NCBI RefSeq assembly: GCF_004297185.1
Contig: NZ_PGCL01000001.1
Location: forward strand, 699,691-763,690
Source of the DNA: Methanofollis fontis
GTDB lineage: Archaea; Halobacteriota; Methanomicrobia; Methanomicrobiales; Methanofollaceae
Length of the DNA: 64,000 nt
Direction of reading: 5' to 3'
Both the position numbers and the translations under genes were made by a program. The notes beneath the pieces were generated by a model. The model made no database searches, was not told the origin of the DNA, and was given only the letters and a program-made list of their open reading frames with translations. Shown piece after piece: positions 41,201 to 49,337 of this stretch (its first letter is position 1; every line of letters begins with the position of its first letter).

Positions 41201-42500
41201 GACTAAAAACACCTTCTCCGGGTATCTCCCGCTGTCGGGTTCGGGAACGGACACCGCTGTCTACCTGAACAGCATGCTCTTCTCCGAACCGATGGAACCC
41301 GAAATGACGGAGTCCGTCTGTTCGCAGGCCGATATGCCGGCCTGGAGCGGATGTGAATGGCTGGATGGGTATTACCAGGAGCAATCTCCCTTCTTCACCG
41401 GACAGGCGGCGTTCCCCCGCCAGGAAGCGGTCGAGGATTCAGGCCTCCTCTGGAACTCTCCTGAGGAGCGGACCTATCGCTACAACGGCAGTGTCCACAC
41501 CAATTTCACCGGCAACTACTGGAGCACCTACAATGGCACCGACTCAAACGGCGACGGCATCGGGGATGAGGGCTTTGAGATCGTGGAGAACCTCACCGAC
41601 TCCTACCCGCTGATGGAGCGTTTTGAGGGATATGCGGCCCCTCTGGCCCTGTTTGAGGCGGTGCCGACCACCGGCGCCGCCCCGCTGACCGTGCGGTTCA
41701 CCGACACCTCGGCAAACGAGCCCGACACCTGGTCCTGGGCGTTCGGAGACGGCGCCGTCTCCGCAGAAGAGGACCCGGTGCACACCTATACACAGACCGG
41801 CACCTATACCGTTCTCCTGAACGTCTCCAATGCCTACGGCGCCGACACCATCACCGGCACCGTCACGGTGACGGCGGCATCAGGCGGGGGCGGGAGTTCC
41901 TCGTCCTCCTCGGCGGGGTCGGCGAGCAGTCTCTCTGCCGGCACGCCTGCGGTGATCCCCTTCAGGTCAGGGACCACCCCGGTTTCTGCGGTGGAGATCA
42001 CCCCCGCCGGGAGCATCCCGTCGGTGCTGGTGACGGCCGATTCGGTCTCCCTCCCCTCAGATGTCCCGGTTCCCTCGGGTGAGGTCTATGACTGCCTCCA
42101 GATCCAGGTCTATCATGCCACCGACGACGAGATCGCCTCCGGCGTGATCGATTTCTCGGTCTCAAAGGCATGGCTGGATGAGCGCAACCTCTCCCCTGAG
42201 GACATCGCGGTCTGGCGCTATCATGACGGCGTATGGGAGCGCCTCAAAGTGGAAGTGACCGGCGAGAGCGGTGACGCCTTTACCTTCCGGGCCGAAACAC
42301 CGGGCTTCTCGTATTTCGCCATCACCGCCCTGCCGGAGAAGGCCCCGGTCGTAGCAGAGAATGTGACGCCGGCGGCGACGCTGGCGCCTGCAGAACCGGT
42401 GGAGACGGCAGAAACCCTGCCCCCGGCGACACAGAAGAGCCCGCTTGTCTTTGCTCCCATAGCGGCGCTCGGCGCCCTGCTGGTGCTCAGGCGGAGATAA
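38256..42500 (+). CDS. Giant beta-helix/PKD/PGF-pre-PGF surface protein (copy 1)
   Basis: 1414 residues; GGAAGGTG precedes the ATG. Signal peptide at 1-25. Two right-handed beta-helix (NosD/CASH-type) sectors follow, each opening with an IHVP...(D/E)xxAI...DGDxI(V/L)(I/V)AxGTY(T/N)E block: residues about 31-620 and 650-1010. Inside are many 22-24-residue coils such as GNGNHGLLIRGCSDVTVTEC and DNGVHGLRLYDCENLSLTGN. A PKD domain spans about 1130-1205 (APLTVRFTDTSANEPDTWSW). A Gly/Ser linker and a PGF-pre-PGF domain (VSAVEITPAGSI to ETPGFSYFAI) come next. The C-terminus is hydrophobic with three arginines (PIAALGALLVLRRR), consistent with an archaeosortase-type sorting tail. It is an extracellular adhesin or envelope protein. 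A near copy lies at 60116. Confidence 0.88.
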   Translation: MNIPLRSLLLAACLLFIAACAPVSADVMNGSVIHVPGDYPTVGAAIDAAADGDTILIASGTYTENVNVTKRLGIAGDGMPVIDAGSAGSAVTVSADGVSITGIAATGSGDVCSGDPEPADAGFMVCSDDVRLLNCSAVDNGGHGIYVLGASNFTVESTTSSGNGYHGLRMEESDLLAVSGCEVDGNGNHGLLIRGCSDVTVTECAVTDNGVHGLRLYDCENLSLTGNLISGSGVHGINAEEMDACVFGANTITGNGNHGLIIQSWNGYCTGITVSDNTLTDNGGMGLFLYLVDDADVIGNTATENGKLGLRLWSVTNTTLSGNVMAENTRDFGYRSADPSPGNRIDTTNTAGGRPVYYLEGESGRTIDASTDAAVVCCVGCSDITVEGLAFVDNLNGVNFIHTDDSTVRDCTFTNIGRSIEIFSGTNLAVEDNAVSTSGTSCYALILDQVSASSIASNAFDLVDGRIVVNGSSALSMQQNTILSDGGNAYFMHVDESLLSRNVLNFSDAGVYYENFSNNTVYENDFCIKPPALPAMLPAEAECQDKGQKGCGSGEGCSLRSADDAEIPIPEASLRLLNADDQGESGNVWNSTEPVAYRYDGTLHDSHLGNHWSTYNGSDLDNDGIGDTPVDLGSLGEDDRPLMHSFTEYIGPVTIHVPEEAASIQQAITMAKDGDSIVVAAGTYNESVVINRSVTLTGVGMPVISSDDGVYLSTDGAVFEGFTVTGNATETVGIDIEAADSVVRDTVVTGTLIGIGVGDSGNLTLSNNTMTNNTYNFGYLDTDPSPGNSIDTSNTVDGRPVVYLEGASDVEIGPDAGAVVCVGCTDVLVDGLALSDSYVGCAFFSCTDVAVINTTAETCCYGAVAIGSENVAIVDSLISAGFAGLIAIDSEGVLVDALSIEALEAGLMLSGCDGCVVVDSAVTAELIGMEMADSACLSVFGSTVGGYVGVLGVEIENCSLTGNTVSGYIVGGALLGMDNSSVTKNTFSGYLPLSGSGTDTAVYLNSMLFSEPMEPEMTESVCSQADMPAWSGCEWLDGYYQEQSPFFTGQAAFPRQEAVEDSGLLWNSPEERTYRYNGSVHTNFTGNYWSTYNGTDSNGDGIGDEGFEIVENLTDSYPLMERFEGYAAPLALFEAVPTTGAAPLTVRFTDTSANEPDTWSWAFGDGAVSAEEDPVHTYTQTGTYTVLLNVSNAYGADTITGTVTVTAASGGGGSSSSSSAGSASSLSAGTPAVIPFRSGTTPVSAVEITPAGSIPSVLVTADSVSLPSDVPVPSGEVYDCLQIQVYHATDDEIASGVIDFSVSKAWLDERNLSPEDIAVWRYHDGVWERLKVEVTGESGDAFTFRAETPGFSYFAITALPEKAPVVAENVTPAATLAPAEPVETAETLPPATQKSPLVFAPIAALGALLVLRRR
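41493..42362 (+). repeat. 870-nt direct repeat, copy 1
   Basis: By visual comparison this segment is identical to 63131-64000, at a constant offset of 21638 nt. It encodes the linker, PKD and PGF-pre-PGF domains. The last difference before it is a T/C at 41492 versus 63130. The repeat may continue beyond the window. Confidence 0.85.
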
Positions 42501-42511
42501 CCCCTCTTTTT

Positions 42512-43711
42512 TTATTCGTAATGCAGCGCCTCGATCGGGTCGAGGTGCGCTGCCTTCCATGCCGGATAGACCCCGGAGAGGAGGCTTGTGGCGGTGCCGA
42601 ACCCCATGCCGATCAGGATCGCTCTGACCCCTTCCGCCCCGATCCCCTCCGGTATGGTGCCGTATCCGGCGAAGATGCTCTCCGCCACCGATGCGGTGAT
42701 CACGAGGCCCGCCCCTGCGGAGAGGGCGCCGCCGAGAAGGCTGCCGGCAATGCCCAGGATAAGGGCCTCGTAGAGGAACATCAGCAGGATCTCCCGGCGC
42801 AGGGCGCCCAGGGAACGCATGATCCCGATCTCGTGCGTCCGCTGGGTGACCGAGATGATCATCACGTTCAGGATCGATACCCCGGCCACCAGCAGCGCCA
42901 CCCCCCCGATTCCCAGGAGAAAGATGGAGATGGCGTCATAGGTCTGGTAGTAGAGCTCCAGGATCTCGCGGGAGTCCATGACGTCCACCACCTCCTTGCG
43001 GCGGTTCATCTGCTCCTTCACCGCCGCCTTCACCGCCGGGATATCGTCGAGATCGCCGACCTTGATCACCACCCGGTCGTAGGCCTCCTCGCCGTGGCGA
43101 TCGAAGTACCAGTCCTCGGTCACCACCACCGCATAATCGGGGTTGATGTCGATGGCGAGCCCCCGCTCCTCCAGCACGCCGGCGATCCGCACCTCCTCGT
43201 CCCCGATGGTGACCCGTGCGCCCGCCCGCACCTCGAACTCCTCGGCAAGGTTGCTGCCGAGCAGGATCCCGGAACCGCCGGGCCATCCACCCGCGGCGAC
43301 GGTGAGCAGGAGCGGCATGTCCTCCCGCGGCAGCACGATCACCGGCACAAATCCGCCTTCACTCCCTTTTTTCATCATCTCGGCAGTCTGGATGAGGGGG
43401 ATGGCGGTGTTCGCCCCTGCTGCACGGGCGATGCGGTTATAATCCGCCTCGGAAATCCCGGTGGCAAGCGCTGAACGGGGATCGAAGGGATCGCCCGATG
43501 CGGCGGCGAGGTGGGGGGTGACGACCACCGTGTCCGAGACGTCGGCCACAAGACCGGAGAAGAGCGTGATCAGGTTCGCCCCCAGGATGCCGAGCGCCCC
43601 GATGGCGAGCACCCCGATGACGATCCCGAGCACGGCAAGCCCGGAGCGCACGCTGTGGCGGCGCAGGTTGCGCACCGCGGAGATCAGAAAGAACTGCCCG
43701 ACCGACCCCAC
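42512..43711 (-). CDS. MacB/FtsX-type ABC transporter permease (distal copy)
   Basis: 399 residues from GTG 43711, 7 nt after the upstream permease stop. Layout is that of MacB/LolC-E permeases: an N-terminal helix after the conserved NLRRHSVRSGLAVLGIVIGV, a periplasm-like extracellular domain (about 45-270), and three C-terminal helices with VSILNVMIISVTQRTHEIGIMRSLGALRREIL and the closing VYPAWKAAHLDPIEALHYE. It would act with the ATPase encoded upstream. Such transporters export peptides or lipoproteins or act as mechanotransmitters; the substrate here is unknown. It is strongly similar to the next gene. Confidence 0.9.
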   Translation of the reverse strand: MGSVGQFFLISAVRNLRRHSVRSGLAVLGIVIGVLAIGALGILGANLITLFSGLVADVSDTVVVTPHLAAASGDPFDPRSALATGISEADYNRIARAAGANTAIPLIQTAEMMKKGSEGGFVPVIVLPREDMPLLLTVAAGGWPGGSGILLGSNLAEEFEVRAGARVTIGDEEVRIAGVLEERGLAIDINPDYAVVVTEDWYFDRHGEEAYDRVVIKVGDLDDIPAVKAAVKEQMNRRKEVVDVMDSREILELYYQTYDAISIFLLGIGGVALLVAGVSILNVMIISVTQRTHEIGIMRSLGALRREILLMFLYEALILGIAGSLLGGALSAGAGLVITASVAESIFAGYGTIPEGIGAEGVRAILIGMGFGTATSLLSGVYPAWKAAHLDPIEALHYE

Positions 43712-43718
43712 TCTCTCT

Positions 43719-44921
43719 TCACCCCCGCAGCGCCTCGATCGGCGTCATCCTGGACGCCTGCCATGCCGGGTAGAGCCCGGAGGCCATGCTCACCGCCACC
43801 CCGAAGAGCATCGCAAACACGATGTAGGCGACCGAGACGGGATCGAAGATCGTCGCCCCCTCCCCGAAGGTGGTGCCGGCGGTGAACACCTGCAGGGCGG
43901 CCACACTGATCAGGTATCCGCCGGCAAAACTGAACACCCCGCCGATGATGCTGCCGGCGATCCCGAGGATAAGGGCCTCGTAGAGGAACATCAGCAGGAT
44001 CTCATTTCTTCTCGCCCCGATCGAGCGCATCACCCCGATCTCGCGGATCCGTTCGGTGACCGAGATGATCATCACGTTCAGGATTGAAACGCCGGCGATC
44101 ACCAGCGATATCGCCCCGATCGCAAGGAGAAACAGCCCCATGGCATCATAGATCTCGTTCACCTGCTGCAGCGCCTGGCGGGAATCGGTGATGTCCACCG
44201 TCTCGTCCCGGCGGTTGAGGGCGGTGTCGATCGCCGTCTTCACCCCGTCGATGTCATCCGGATCGGTGACCCGGACGATGATATAGTCATACCCGCCCTC
44301 CCGGTCAGGGAACATCTCGAAGAACCGCTCTTTTGTGACGACGATCGCATAGTCCGGGTTGATGTCGAAGGCAAACCCCCGCTCCTCCAGCACGCCCGCC
44401 ACCGGCATGCTCTCGCCGCCGACCGTCACCCGACTCCCTGCCCGCAGATCATATTCCCGGGCAAGATAGACGCCGACAAGGCAGGAACGAGAGCCCGCAC
44501 GGAGATAATTCCCCTCGGAGAGGTCGAGAAGATGGGATATATCCTCGTAGGGCAACCCCATCACCAGGGCATACCCGCCCTCGTTCCCGCTGAGCAGTTC
44601 TGCTGCCCCCTCGAGCACCGGCACCGTCCGGTATCCGCCCGCCGCCCGGCTGATTCGTTCGAAGTCGGCCTCCGTTATCGTGGCCGCCACCGTAGTCCGG
44701 GGATCACCGACAAATCCGGCATCGCCGAGGGCGGTGTGGGGCGTGATCACCACCGTATCCCCCACATCGGCGATGAGGGCAGCGGCCAGCAGGTTGATGG
44801 AGTTGCCCATCACTCCCAGGGAGGCGATCGCAAACACCCCGATGACGATGCCGAGCGTGGCCAGAAGGGACCGCACGGAATGCCGCCTGACATTCCTGAG
44901 GGCAAACGAGAAAAAGATCAT
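43719..44921 (-). CDS. MacB/FtsX-type ABC transporter permease (middle copy)
   Basis: 400 residues, with the same layout as its neighbours: [20 protein letters not shown], extracellular domain, then VSILNVMIISVTERIREIGVMRSIGARRNEIL and YPAWQASRMTPIEALRG. Its ATG overlaps the ATPase stop by 4 nt (ATGA). The extracellular domains of the three permeases share a pattern (VVITPH, DINPDYAIVVT, VLEERGFAFDI), so they arose by tandem duplication. Confidence 0.9.
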   Translation of the reverse strand: MIFFSFALRNVRRHSVRSLLATLGIVIGVFAIASLGVMGNSINLLAAALIADVGDTVVITPHTALGDAGFVGDPRTTVAATITEADFERISRAAGGYRTVPVLEGAAELLSGNEGGYALVMGLPYEDISHLLDLSEGNYLRAGSRSCLVGVYLAREYDLRAGSRVTVGGESMPVAGVLEERGFAFDINPDYAIVVTKERFFEMFPDREGGYDYIIVRVTDPDDIDGVKTAIDTALNRRDETVDITDSRQALQQVNEIYDAMGLFLLAIGAISLVIAGVSILNVMIISVTERIREIGVMRSIGARRNEILLMFLYEALILGIAGSIIGGVFSFAGGYLISVAALQVFTAGTTFGEGATIFDPVSVAYIVFAMLFGVAVSMASGLYPAWQASRMTPIEALRG

Positions 44922-45595
44922 ATGATCCGTCCGTCGACGATCTCGATCCGCCGCCGTGCATAGTCCGCCACATGCTGGTCATGGGTGACCATGATGATCG
45001 TCTTCCCCTCCCGGTTCATGCTGCTGAGGAGGTCCATGATCCCGGTCCCGGTCTTTGTATCCAGGTTGCCGGTGGGTTCGTCGGCGAGAAGGATCTCGGG
45101 ATCGTTGATCAGGGCGCGGGCGATCGCCACCCGCTGCTGCTGACCTCCAGAGAGCTCTGCCGGGGTGTGGGTGAGCAGCTCGCGTTCAAGCCCGACCGAA
45201 CTGAGGATCTCCAGGCAGCGCTCGGTGCACCCGCCCCGCCGCTCCTTGAGGAGGCGGGGAAACTCCACGTTCTCGACGACGTTGAGGAGGGGGATGAGGT
45301 TGAACTGCTGGAAGATGAAGCCGATGTGGTCCCGGCGGAGGGCGGTGAGTTCATCGTCCGAAAGACTGCCGATATCCTTTCCCTTGATATAGAGTTTCCC
45401 TGCCGTCGGGGTGTCCAGGCAGCCCATGAGGTTGAGGAGGGTGGACTTGCCCGACCCCGACGGCCCCATGATCGCAAGGAACTCTCCGGCCTCGACATCG
45501 AGGGAGACATTGTCGAGGGCCACCACATCGCCTGCCGGGAGGGGGTAGACCTTTGAAACCCCCACAAATCTGATGATCGGTTCCTGTTCATTCAT
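44918..45595 (-). CDS. MacB/LolD-type ABC transporter ATPase
   Basis: 225 residues, typical of LolD/MacB nucleotide-binding subunits. Walker [11 protein letters not shown]-loop [21 protein letters not shown], signature [15 protein letters not shown], Walker [13 protein letters not shown] and switch His in IIMVTHDQH are all intact. The protein drives export or conformational transmission by its MacB-like permeases. The start overlaps the upstream permease stop by 8 nt. It is the only ATPase in the operon and must serve all three permease genes. Confidence 0.95.
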   Translation of the reverse strand: MNEQEPIIRFVGVSKVYPLPAGDVVALDNVSLDVEAGEFLAIMGPSGSGKSTLLNLMGCLDTPTAGKLYIKGKDIGSLSDDELTALRRDHIGFIFQQFNLIPLLNVVENVEFPRLLKERRGGCTERCLEILSSVGLERELLTHTPAELSGGQQQRVAIARALINDPEILLADEPTGNLDTKTGTGIMDLLSSMNREGKTIIMVTHDQHVADYARRRIEIVDGRII

Positions 45596-46748
45596 GTCGC
45601 AATGCCTCGATTGGGTTCAGATGCGATGCCTTCCATGCCGGATAGAAACCGGAGAGGATGCTCGTGCCGATACCGAATGCCATTCCGTAGATAATGTACA
45701 CGAGGCTTGAAGGCACAAAAAGATAGGTGGTGTCCCCGAGCATGACGATGAGGGCGAGATAGCCGCCGAGAAAACTGAACAGACCGCCGATGGCGCTCCC
45801 GATGAAACCGAGAATAAAGGCCTCGTAGACGAACATCCGCAGCACCTCGCTCTGCATCGTGCCGATGGAGCGGATCACCCCGATCTCCTTTGTGCGCTCG
45901 GTCACCGACATCATCATCACATTGAAGATGGAGACTCCGGCCACGATGAGGGAGATCCCGCCGATGGCGACGGTGAAGGTCGAGATCCGGTTGAAGGTGT
46001 CGAGGAGGGTCTCCAGGATCGCACGGGTGTCGAGCACGTTCACCTCCTGCTCCCGCCGGTTCAGCTGCTCCTCGATGGCGTCCTTGACGGCGTCGATCTC
46101 GTCCAGGTCGCGCACCTTGACGATCACCTGGTCCCAGTCGTCCGCACCATAGTAATCCTGAAAAAAATCGTCGGAGACGACGAGGGCATAATCGGGGTTG
46201 ATGTCGAAACCGACCCCCCGCTCCTCCAGGATGCCGACGATCCTGAGTCTTTGCTCGTCTTCGCCGATCCCGACGCGGCTCCCGACAACCAGATCGAACT
46301 CGTCGGCCACCATCTTTCCGGCCATTGCGGTGGTCGAGCCCCGCACATAGACCCCTTCCTCCAGGTCGAGGAGTTCGGGGATATCTGCAGGTTTCATGCC
46401 ATAGATGGAGGCGGCGCCGACATCCCCGCTGACGACGATCCGGTCGCCGCCCACATAGAGGGGTATAACGACATTTGAACCGACAGCACGCTTGATCTCG
46501 TCCACCTGCCGGTCGGTGATCCCGCGGGAGGTCGTCCCCGTCGGACCGCCCCCGCCGCCGGTATGGGGAGTGACCACGATGGTGTCGCCGACATCGGTCA
46601 GCGATTCCGAGATCGAGAGGACCAGACTGTTGCCCAGGATGCCCATCGAGGAGATGGCGACGACACCGATGATGATCCCGATGACTGCAAGCAGCGATCG
46701 CAACCAGTGGAGCCTGATATTCCTCCTGGCGAACTCAAAAAAGATCAT
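45588..46748 (-). CDS. MacB/FtsX-type ABC transporter permease (proximal copy)
   Basis: 386 residues from ATG 46748 (MIFFEFARRN), chosen because the middle paralog starts with the same MIFF; a GTG two codons upstream is possible. Same architecture as the other two: LLAVIGIIIGVVAISSMGIL helix, extracellular domain with a glycine-rich loop (TGGGGGPTGTTSRG), then VSIFNVMMMSVTERTKEIGVIRSIGTMQSEVL and [18 protein letters not shown]. It is the first gene of the operon. A TATA-like TTTTTATAGAGG lies on the minus strand about 35 nt upstream (46780-46792). Confidence 0.9.
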   Translation of the reverse strand: MIFFEFARRNIRLHWLRSLLAVIGIIIGVVAISSMGILGNSLVLSISESLTDVGDTIVVTPHTGGGGGPTGTTSRGITDRQVDEIKRAVGSNVVIPLYVGGDRIVVSGDVGAASIYGMKPADIPELLDLEEGVYVRGSTTAMAGKMVADEFDLVVGSRVGIGEDEQRLRIVGILEERGVGFDINPDYALVVSDDFFQDYYGADDWDQVIVKVRDLDEIDAVKDAIEEQLNRREQEVNVLDTRAILETLLDTFNRISTFTVAIGGISLIVAGVSIFNVMMMSVTERTKEIGVIRSIGTMQSEVLRMFVYEAFILGFIGSAIGGLFSFLGGYLALIVMLGDTTYLFVPSSLVYIIYGMAFGIGTSILSGFYPAWKASHLNPIEALRHE

Positions 46749-46779
46749 GCCCACGTGGTATCTGTGCAGGAGCGCCTCT

Positions 46780-46792
46780 ATAAAAATGATAT
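46780..46792 (-). promoter_or_regulatory. Probable TATA box of the ABC transporter operon
   Basis: Minus-strand CATTTTTATAGAGG is about 35-45 nt upstream of the first permease start and is the only AT-rich element in this GC-rich stretch. Confidence 0.4.
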
Positions 46793-46852
46793 CCCCCGCC
46801 TGCCGGTGGATACGGCGGTGCGGATGATGGGGGGATTCGCCCCTCCTCTCCC

Positions 46853-48181
46853 CTACTTCTGCTGCTCCCGCAGGTGGGAGGCCGCATACCCGATCAGCCC
46901 GTGGACGCCGTCCGGGATCGGGTGCACCTCCAGGAGACCGTCGAGTTCGAAGACCGTCCGCCGGTGCCTGATGGCGTCGGCCAGATAGGTGGCGATGATG
47001 CCGGCACCCGGTGATGCCGCCCAGACCCCGCCAAGCCTCCCGTCCTCTCTGCCGACCAGGATCTTTGCCATGCCGGTATCCCCGGAGGGCACCGACCAGA
47101 AGGTGCCGGGCCCCGCAGGTCCGGGTATGGAGAGTTCAAGCCCTTCCGTCTCTCCATCCGCGCAGAATGCCAGATGGGTTCTGAGTGCGATACTCTGCGG
47201 CACCCCTTCGGGGTGGTAGCGGCGCTCGATCCCCAGTATGTTCTCGGCCGCCACGACCCCCTGCAGGCGGGCGACTGGCGTCAGGTAGGGGCCCCCGGTG
47301 ACGTCGCCGGCGGCATAGACGCTCTTAACTGACGTCTCCATGCGGTCATTGACGATGATCCGCCCGTCCGCCCCCTTCTCCACACCGTCGACCATCCTTG
47401 AGTTCGGGACGAGTCCGGCGGCAAGCAGCACGGTGTCGGCACCGATCTCGCCGGGACGATCCCCGCCGAACCTCGCCCCGGTGACACGTGATGTGCCGCT
47501 GATCCCGGTGAGGGGGGCGTGCTCCCTGATCTCAACACCCTCGAGCTCCTTCAGGGCGATGCGGCGGAGGCGCGGATCGAGGTGATGGAGAAACCCGCTC
47601 CGCGCCAGCACGGTGACGCTGCATCCGAGACGGGAGAAGATATAGGCGAACTCCGCCGCCTGGATGCCGCCGCCGGCGATCACCAGATCCCCGGGCAGTG
47701 CCGCCATCTGCGGGAGGGTATGGGCGGTGTGGACGCCGTCAAGCCCGGTGCCGGGAATATCGGGGATGAGGGGGGACGAACCGGTGGCGACGACCACCGC
47801 CTCCGCCTCGACCTCCTCGTCGTCGATGAACACCCGCCGCCCCTCGAGGTGCGCCTGACTCCCGTACCTGATGGTGACGCCGGAACCGCTCGTTTCTCGA
47901 TCGAGCACTCCTCTGATGCGTCCCTGCACGCCTTCCATTCCTGCAAGAAGTGCCGAAAAATCGACCATCTGCTCGCCGTGCATGATCCCGGCACCGGCGA
48001 ATCTCCTGCACTCTTCAAGATGCCGGGCGGCGTCGTTGAGGGCGCAGACCATCATGCACCCGTAGTTGAGGCACTGCCCCCCGATCGAACCGCGTTCGAC
48101 AAGGAGCACCTCCCTTCCGGCATGACCGAGTCTCAGTGCGGCATATCGCCCTGCCGGTCCACCGCCGATAACCACGATCAT
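46853..48181 (-). CDS. FAD-dependent pyridine nucleotide-disulfide oxidoreductase (dihydrolipoamide dehydrogenase-like)
   Basis: 442 residues from ATG 48181 (MIVVIGGGPAGRYAAL), 16 nt after the stop of the preceding gene. FAD motif at 5-12. The redox-active pair is in GGQCLNYGCMMVCAL, keeping the CxxxxC spacing of dihydrolipoamide dehydrogenase and mercuric reductase, although the usual IPSK after it is replaced by MMVC. An NAD(P) motif (VIAGGGIQAAEFAYIFSRLG) and a second FAD motif (VYAAGDVTGGPYLTPVA) are present. The C-terminal dimer domain has HPIPDG where the family has HPTLSE, so the His is kept but the glutamate partner is changed. No 2-oxoacid dehydrogenase genes are near. The substrate is unknown. 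Confidence 0.85.
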   Translation of the reverse strand: MIVVIGGGPAGRYAALRLGHAGREVLLVERGSIGGQCLNYGCMMVCALNDAARHLEECRRFAGAGIMHGEQMVDFSALLAGMEGVQGRIRGVLDRETSGSGVTIRYGSQAHLEGRRVFIDDEEVEAEAVVVATGSSPLIPDIPGTGLDGVHTAHTLPQMAALPGDLVIAGGGIQAAEFAYIFSRLGCSVTVLARSGFLHHLDPRLRRIALKELEGVEIREHAPLTGISGTSRVTGARFGGDRPGEIGADTVLLAAGLVPNSRMVDGVEKGADGRIIVNDRMETSVKSVYAAGDVTGGPYLTPVARLQGVVAAENILGIERRYHPEGVPQSIALRTHLAFCADGETEGLELSIPGPAGPGTFWSVPSGDTGMAKILVGREDGRLGGVWAASPGAGIIATYLADAIRHRRTVFELDGLLEVHPIPDGVHGLIGYAASHLREQQK

Positions 48182-48197
48182 GCTCTCTTGGCCCCGC

Positions 48198-49151
48198 CTA
48201 AAATATCTCCACGCCCTCATCCATCGGCATGGCCAGGATCTCGCCGGTGAAGGCGTTCACCTCGACGATCTTGTCGCGGCTTTCGATCTCCCAGACCGGG
48301 ACGTACACAAGGTTGAGGTCGATCGTAATGTTGGCCGGGTCCGGTTTGAGGGTCTCCACCTGATAGTAGACGGTGTCCCCCTCCTCTCTCTTGATCCTGA
48401 CGCGCTGGGTGAGTGTTTCGATCATCTCGTTGAGCAGCGACGCCGATGCCTTCTCCTTTGTGGTCTTCGGGGTGAGCACCCCGGCATCCTCGGGCATGGG
48501 GATATCGGTGGCGTCCGATAGCTGCATCTCCATCGTCGAGCCATTGATTGCGTTCAGCCCGCCGGAGATGTCCGCTTCAAAGGAGACGCGATGGTTCCCA
48601 ACGGTCTCGCTGCCGGTGCTCGTGCAGTGGTAGCACCAGTAGGGCACGAACCTGCAGCGGACCGTCCCCCGTTTTCCCGCGATGATCTGGGCGTTATTAT
48701 CGGTGATCTGGATCGGCAGGTGGAGGATGGGGATGCCGCCCCTGCTCATTGGTGCCGCTCCTCTGGTCCCCCTTCCTTCAACGGTTATGGTGGGTGAGGC
48801 TGTGGCTTCGAGGGCCATGCGGTGCCCGAAGATCCGGGCGAGTGCCGCTTGACCTGCAAATCGGGCGATATCCTCCCTGCCCCAGAGCATGGAAGAGAGA
48901 CCGGAAACCCGCCTGAAAGTGACCACGATCTTCCCGCAGACCTCGCTCTCATCACCCCGCCTCAGGCGGAAGGTTCGACCATCGAACCGCCGTATCTCGT
49001 CCTCATCATCAGAAATCAACACGATATAGCTGTCGTCATCCCCGATTGCCGAGAGATCAAAGGATTCGTCGGTACACTCGACGTCATATCCCGCGGCCTC
49101 CAGTATGTCTGAAACAATATCCTGCGTCCGCTCCCTCAGATCACATTCCAT
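48198..49151 (-). CDS. Conserved-looking archaeal protein of unknown function
   Basis: 317 residues, family not recognised. The N-terminal 60 residues (RERTQDIVSDILEAAGYDVE, then IVLISDDEDEIRRF) have the helix-strand pattern of restriction-endonuclease-like folds, but I see no complete active site. A central part contains RCRFVPYWCYHCTST, a possible metal-binding CxxC. The C-terminal part has VPVWEIESRDKIVEVNAFTGEIL, a PepSY-like ending. There is no signal peptide or membrane helix. It is the first gene of a two-gene unit with the disulfide oxidoreductase, so a redox or thiol connection is possible. Confidence 0.65.
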   Translation of the reverse strand: MECDLRERTQDIVSDILEAAGYDVECTDESFDLSAIGDDDSYIVLISDDEDEIRRFDGRTFRLRRGDESEVCGKIVVTFRRVSGLSSMLWGREDIARFAGQAALARIFGHRMALEATASPTITVEGRGTRGAAPMSRGGIPILHLPIQITDNNAQIIAGKRGTVRCRFVPYWCYHCTSTGSETVGNHRVSFEADISGGLNAINGSTMEMQLSDATDIPMPEDAGVLTPKTTKEKASASLLNEMIETLTQRVRIKREEGDTVYYQVETLKPDPANITIDLNLVYVPVWEIESRDKIVEVNAFTGEILAMPMDEGVEIF

Positions 49152-49337
49152 CTCATCTCATATCTCTAGAAACATAGAACAATCTTTCCATCTGACTGCC
49201 GCCATGGATGCCGGATGGGATTATTTCCGTCTGGATCTGCCTCCAGGGACTATGCAATAATTTTTCTCTATCCCCGGCGAGAATATGGTGTGAATCACCC
49301 CCTCAAATTCATCAACCACCTGATTCAGGAGGAGGCC

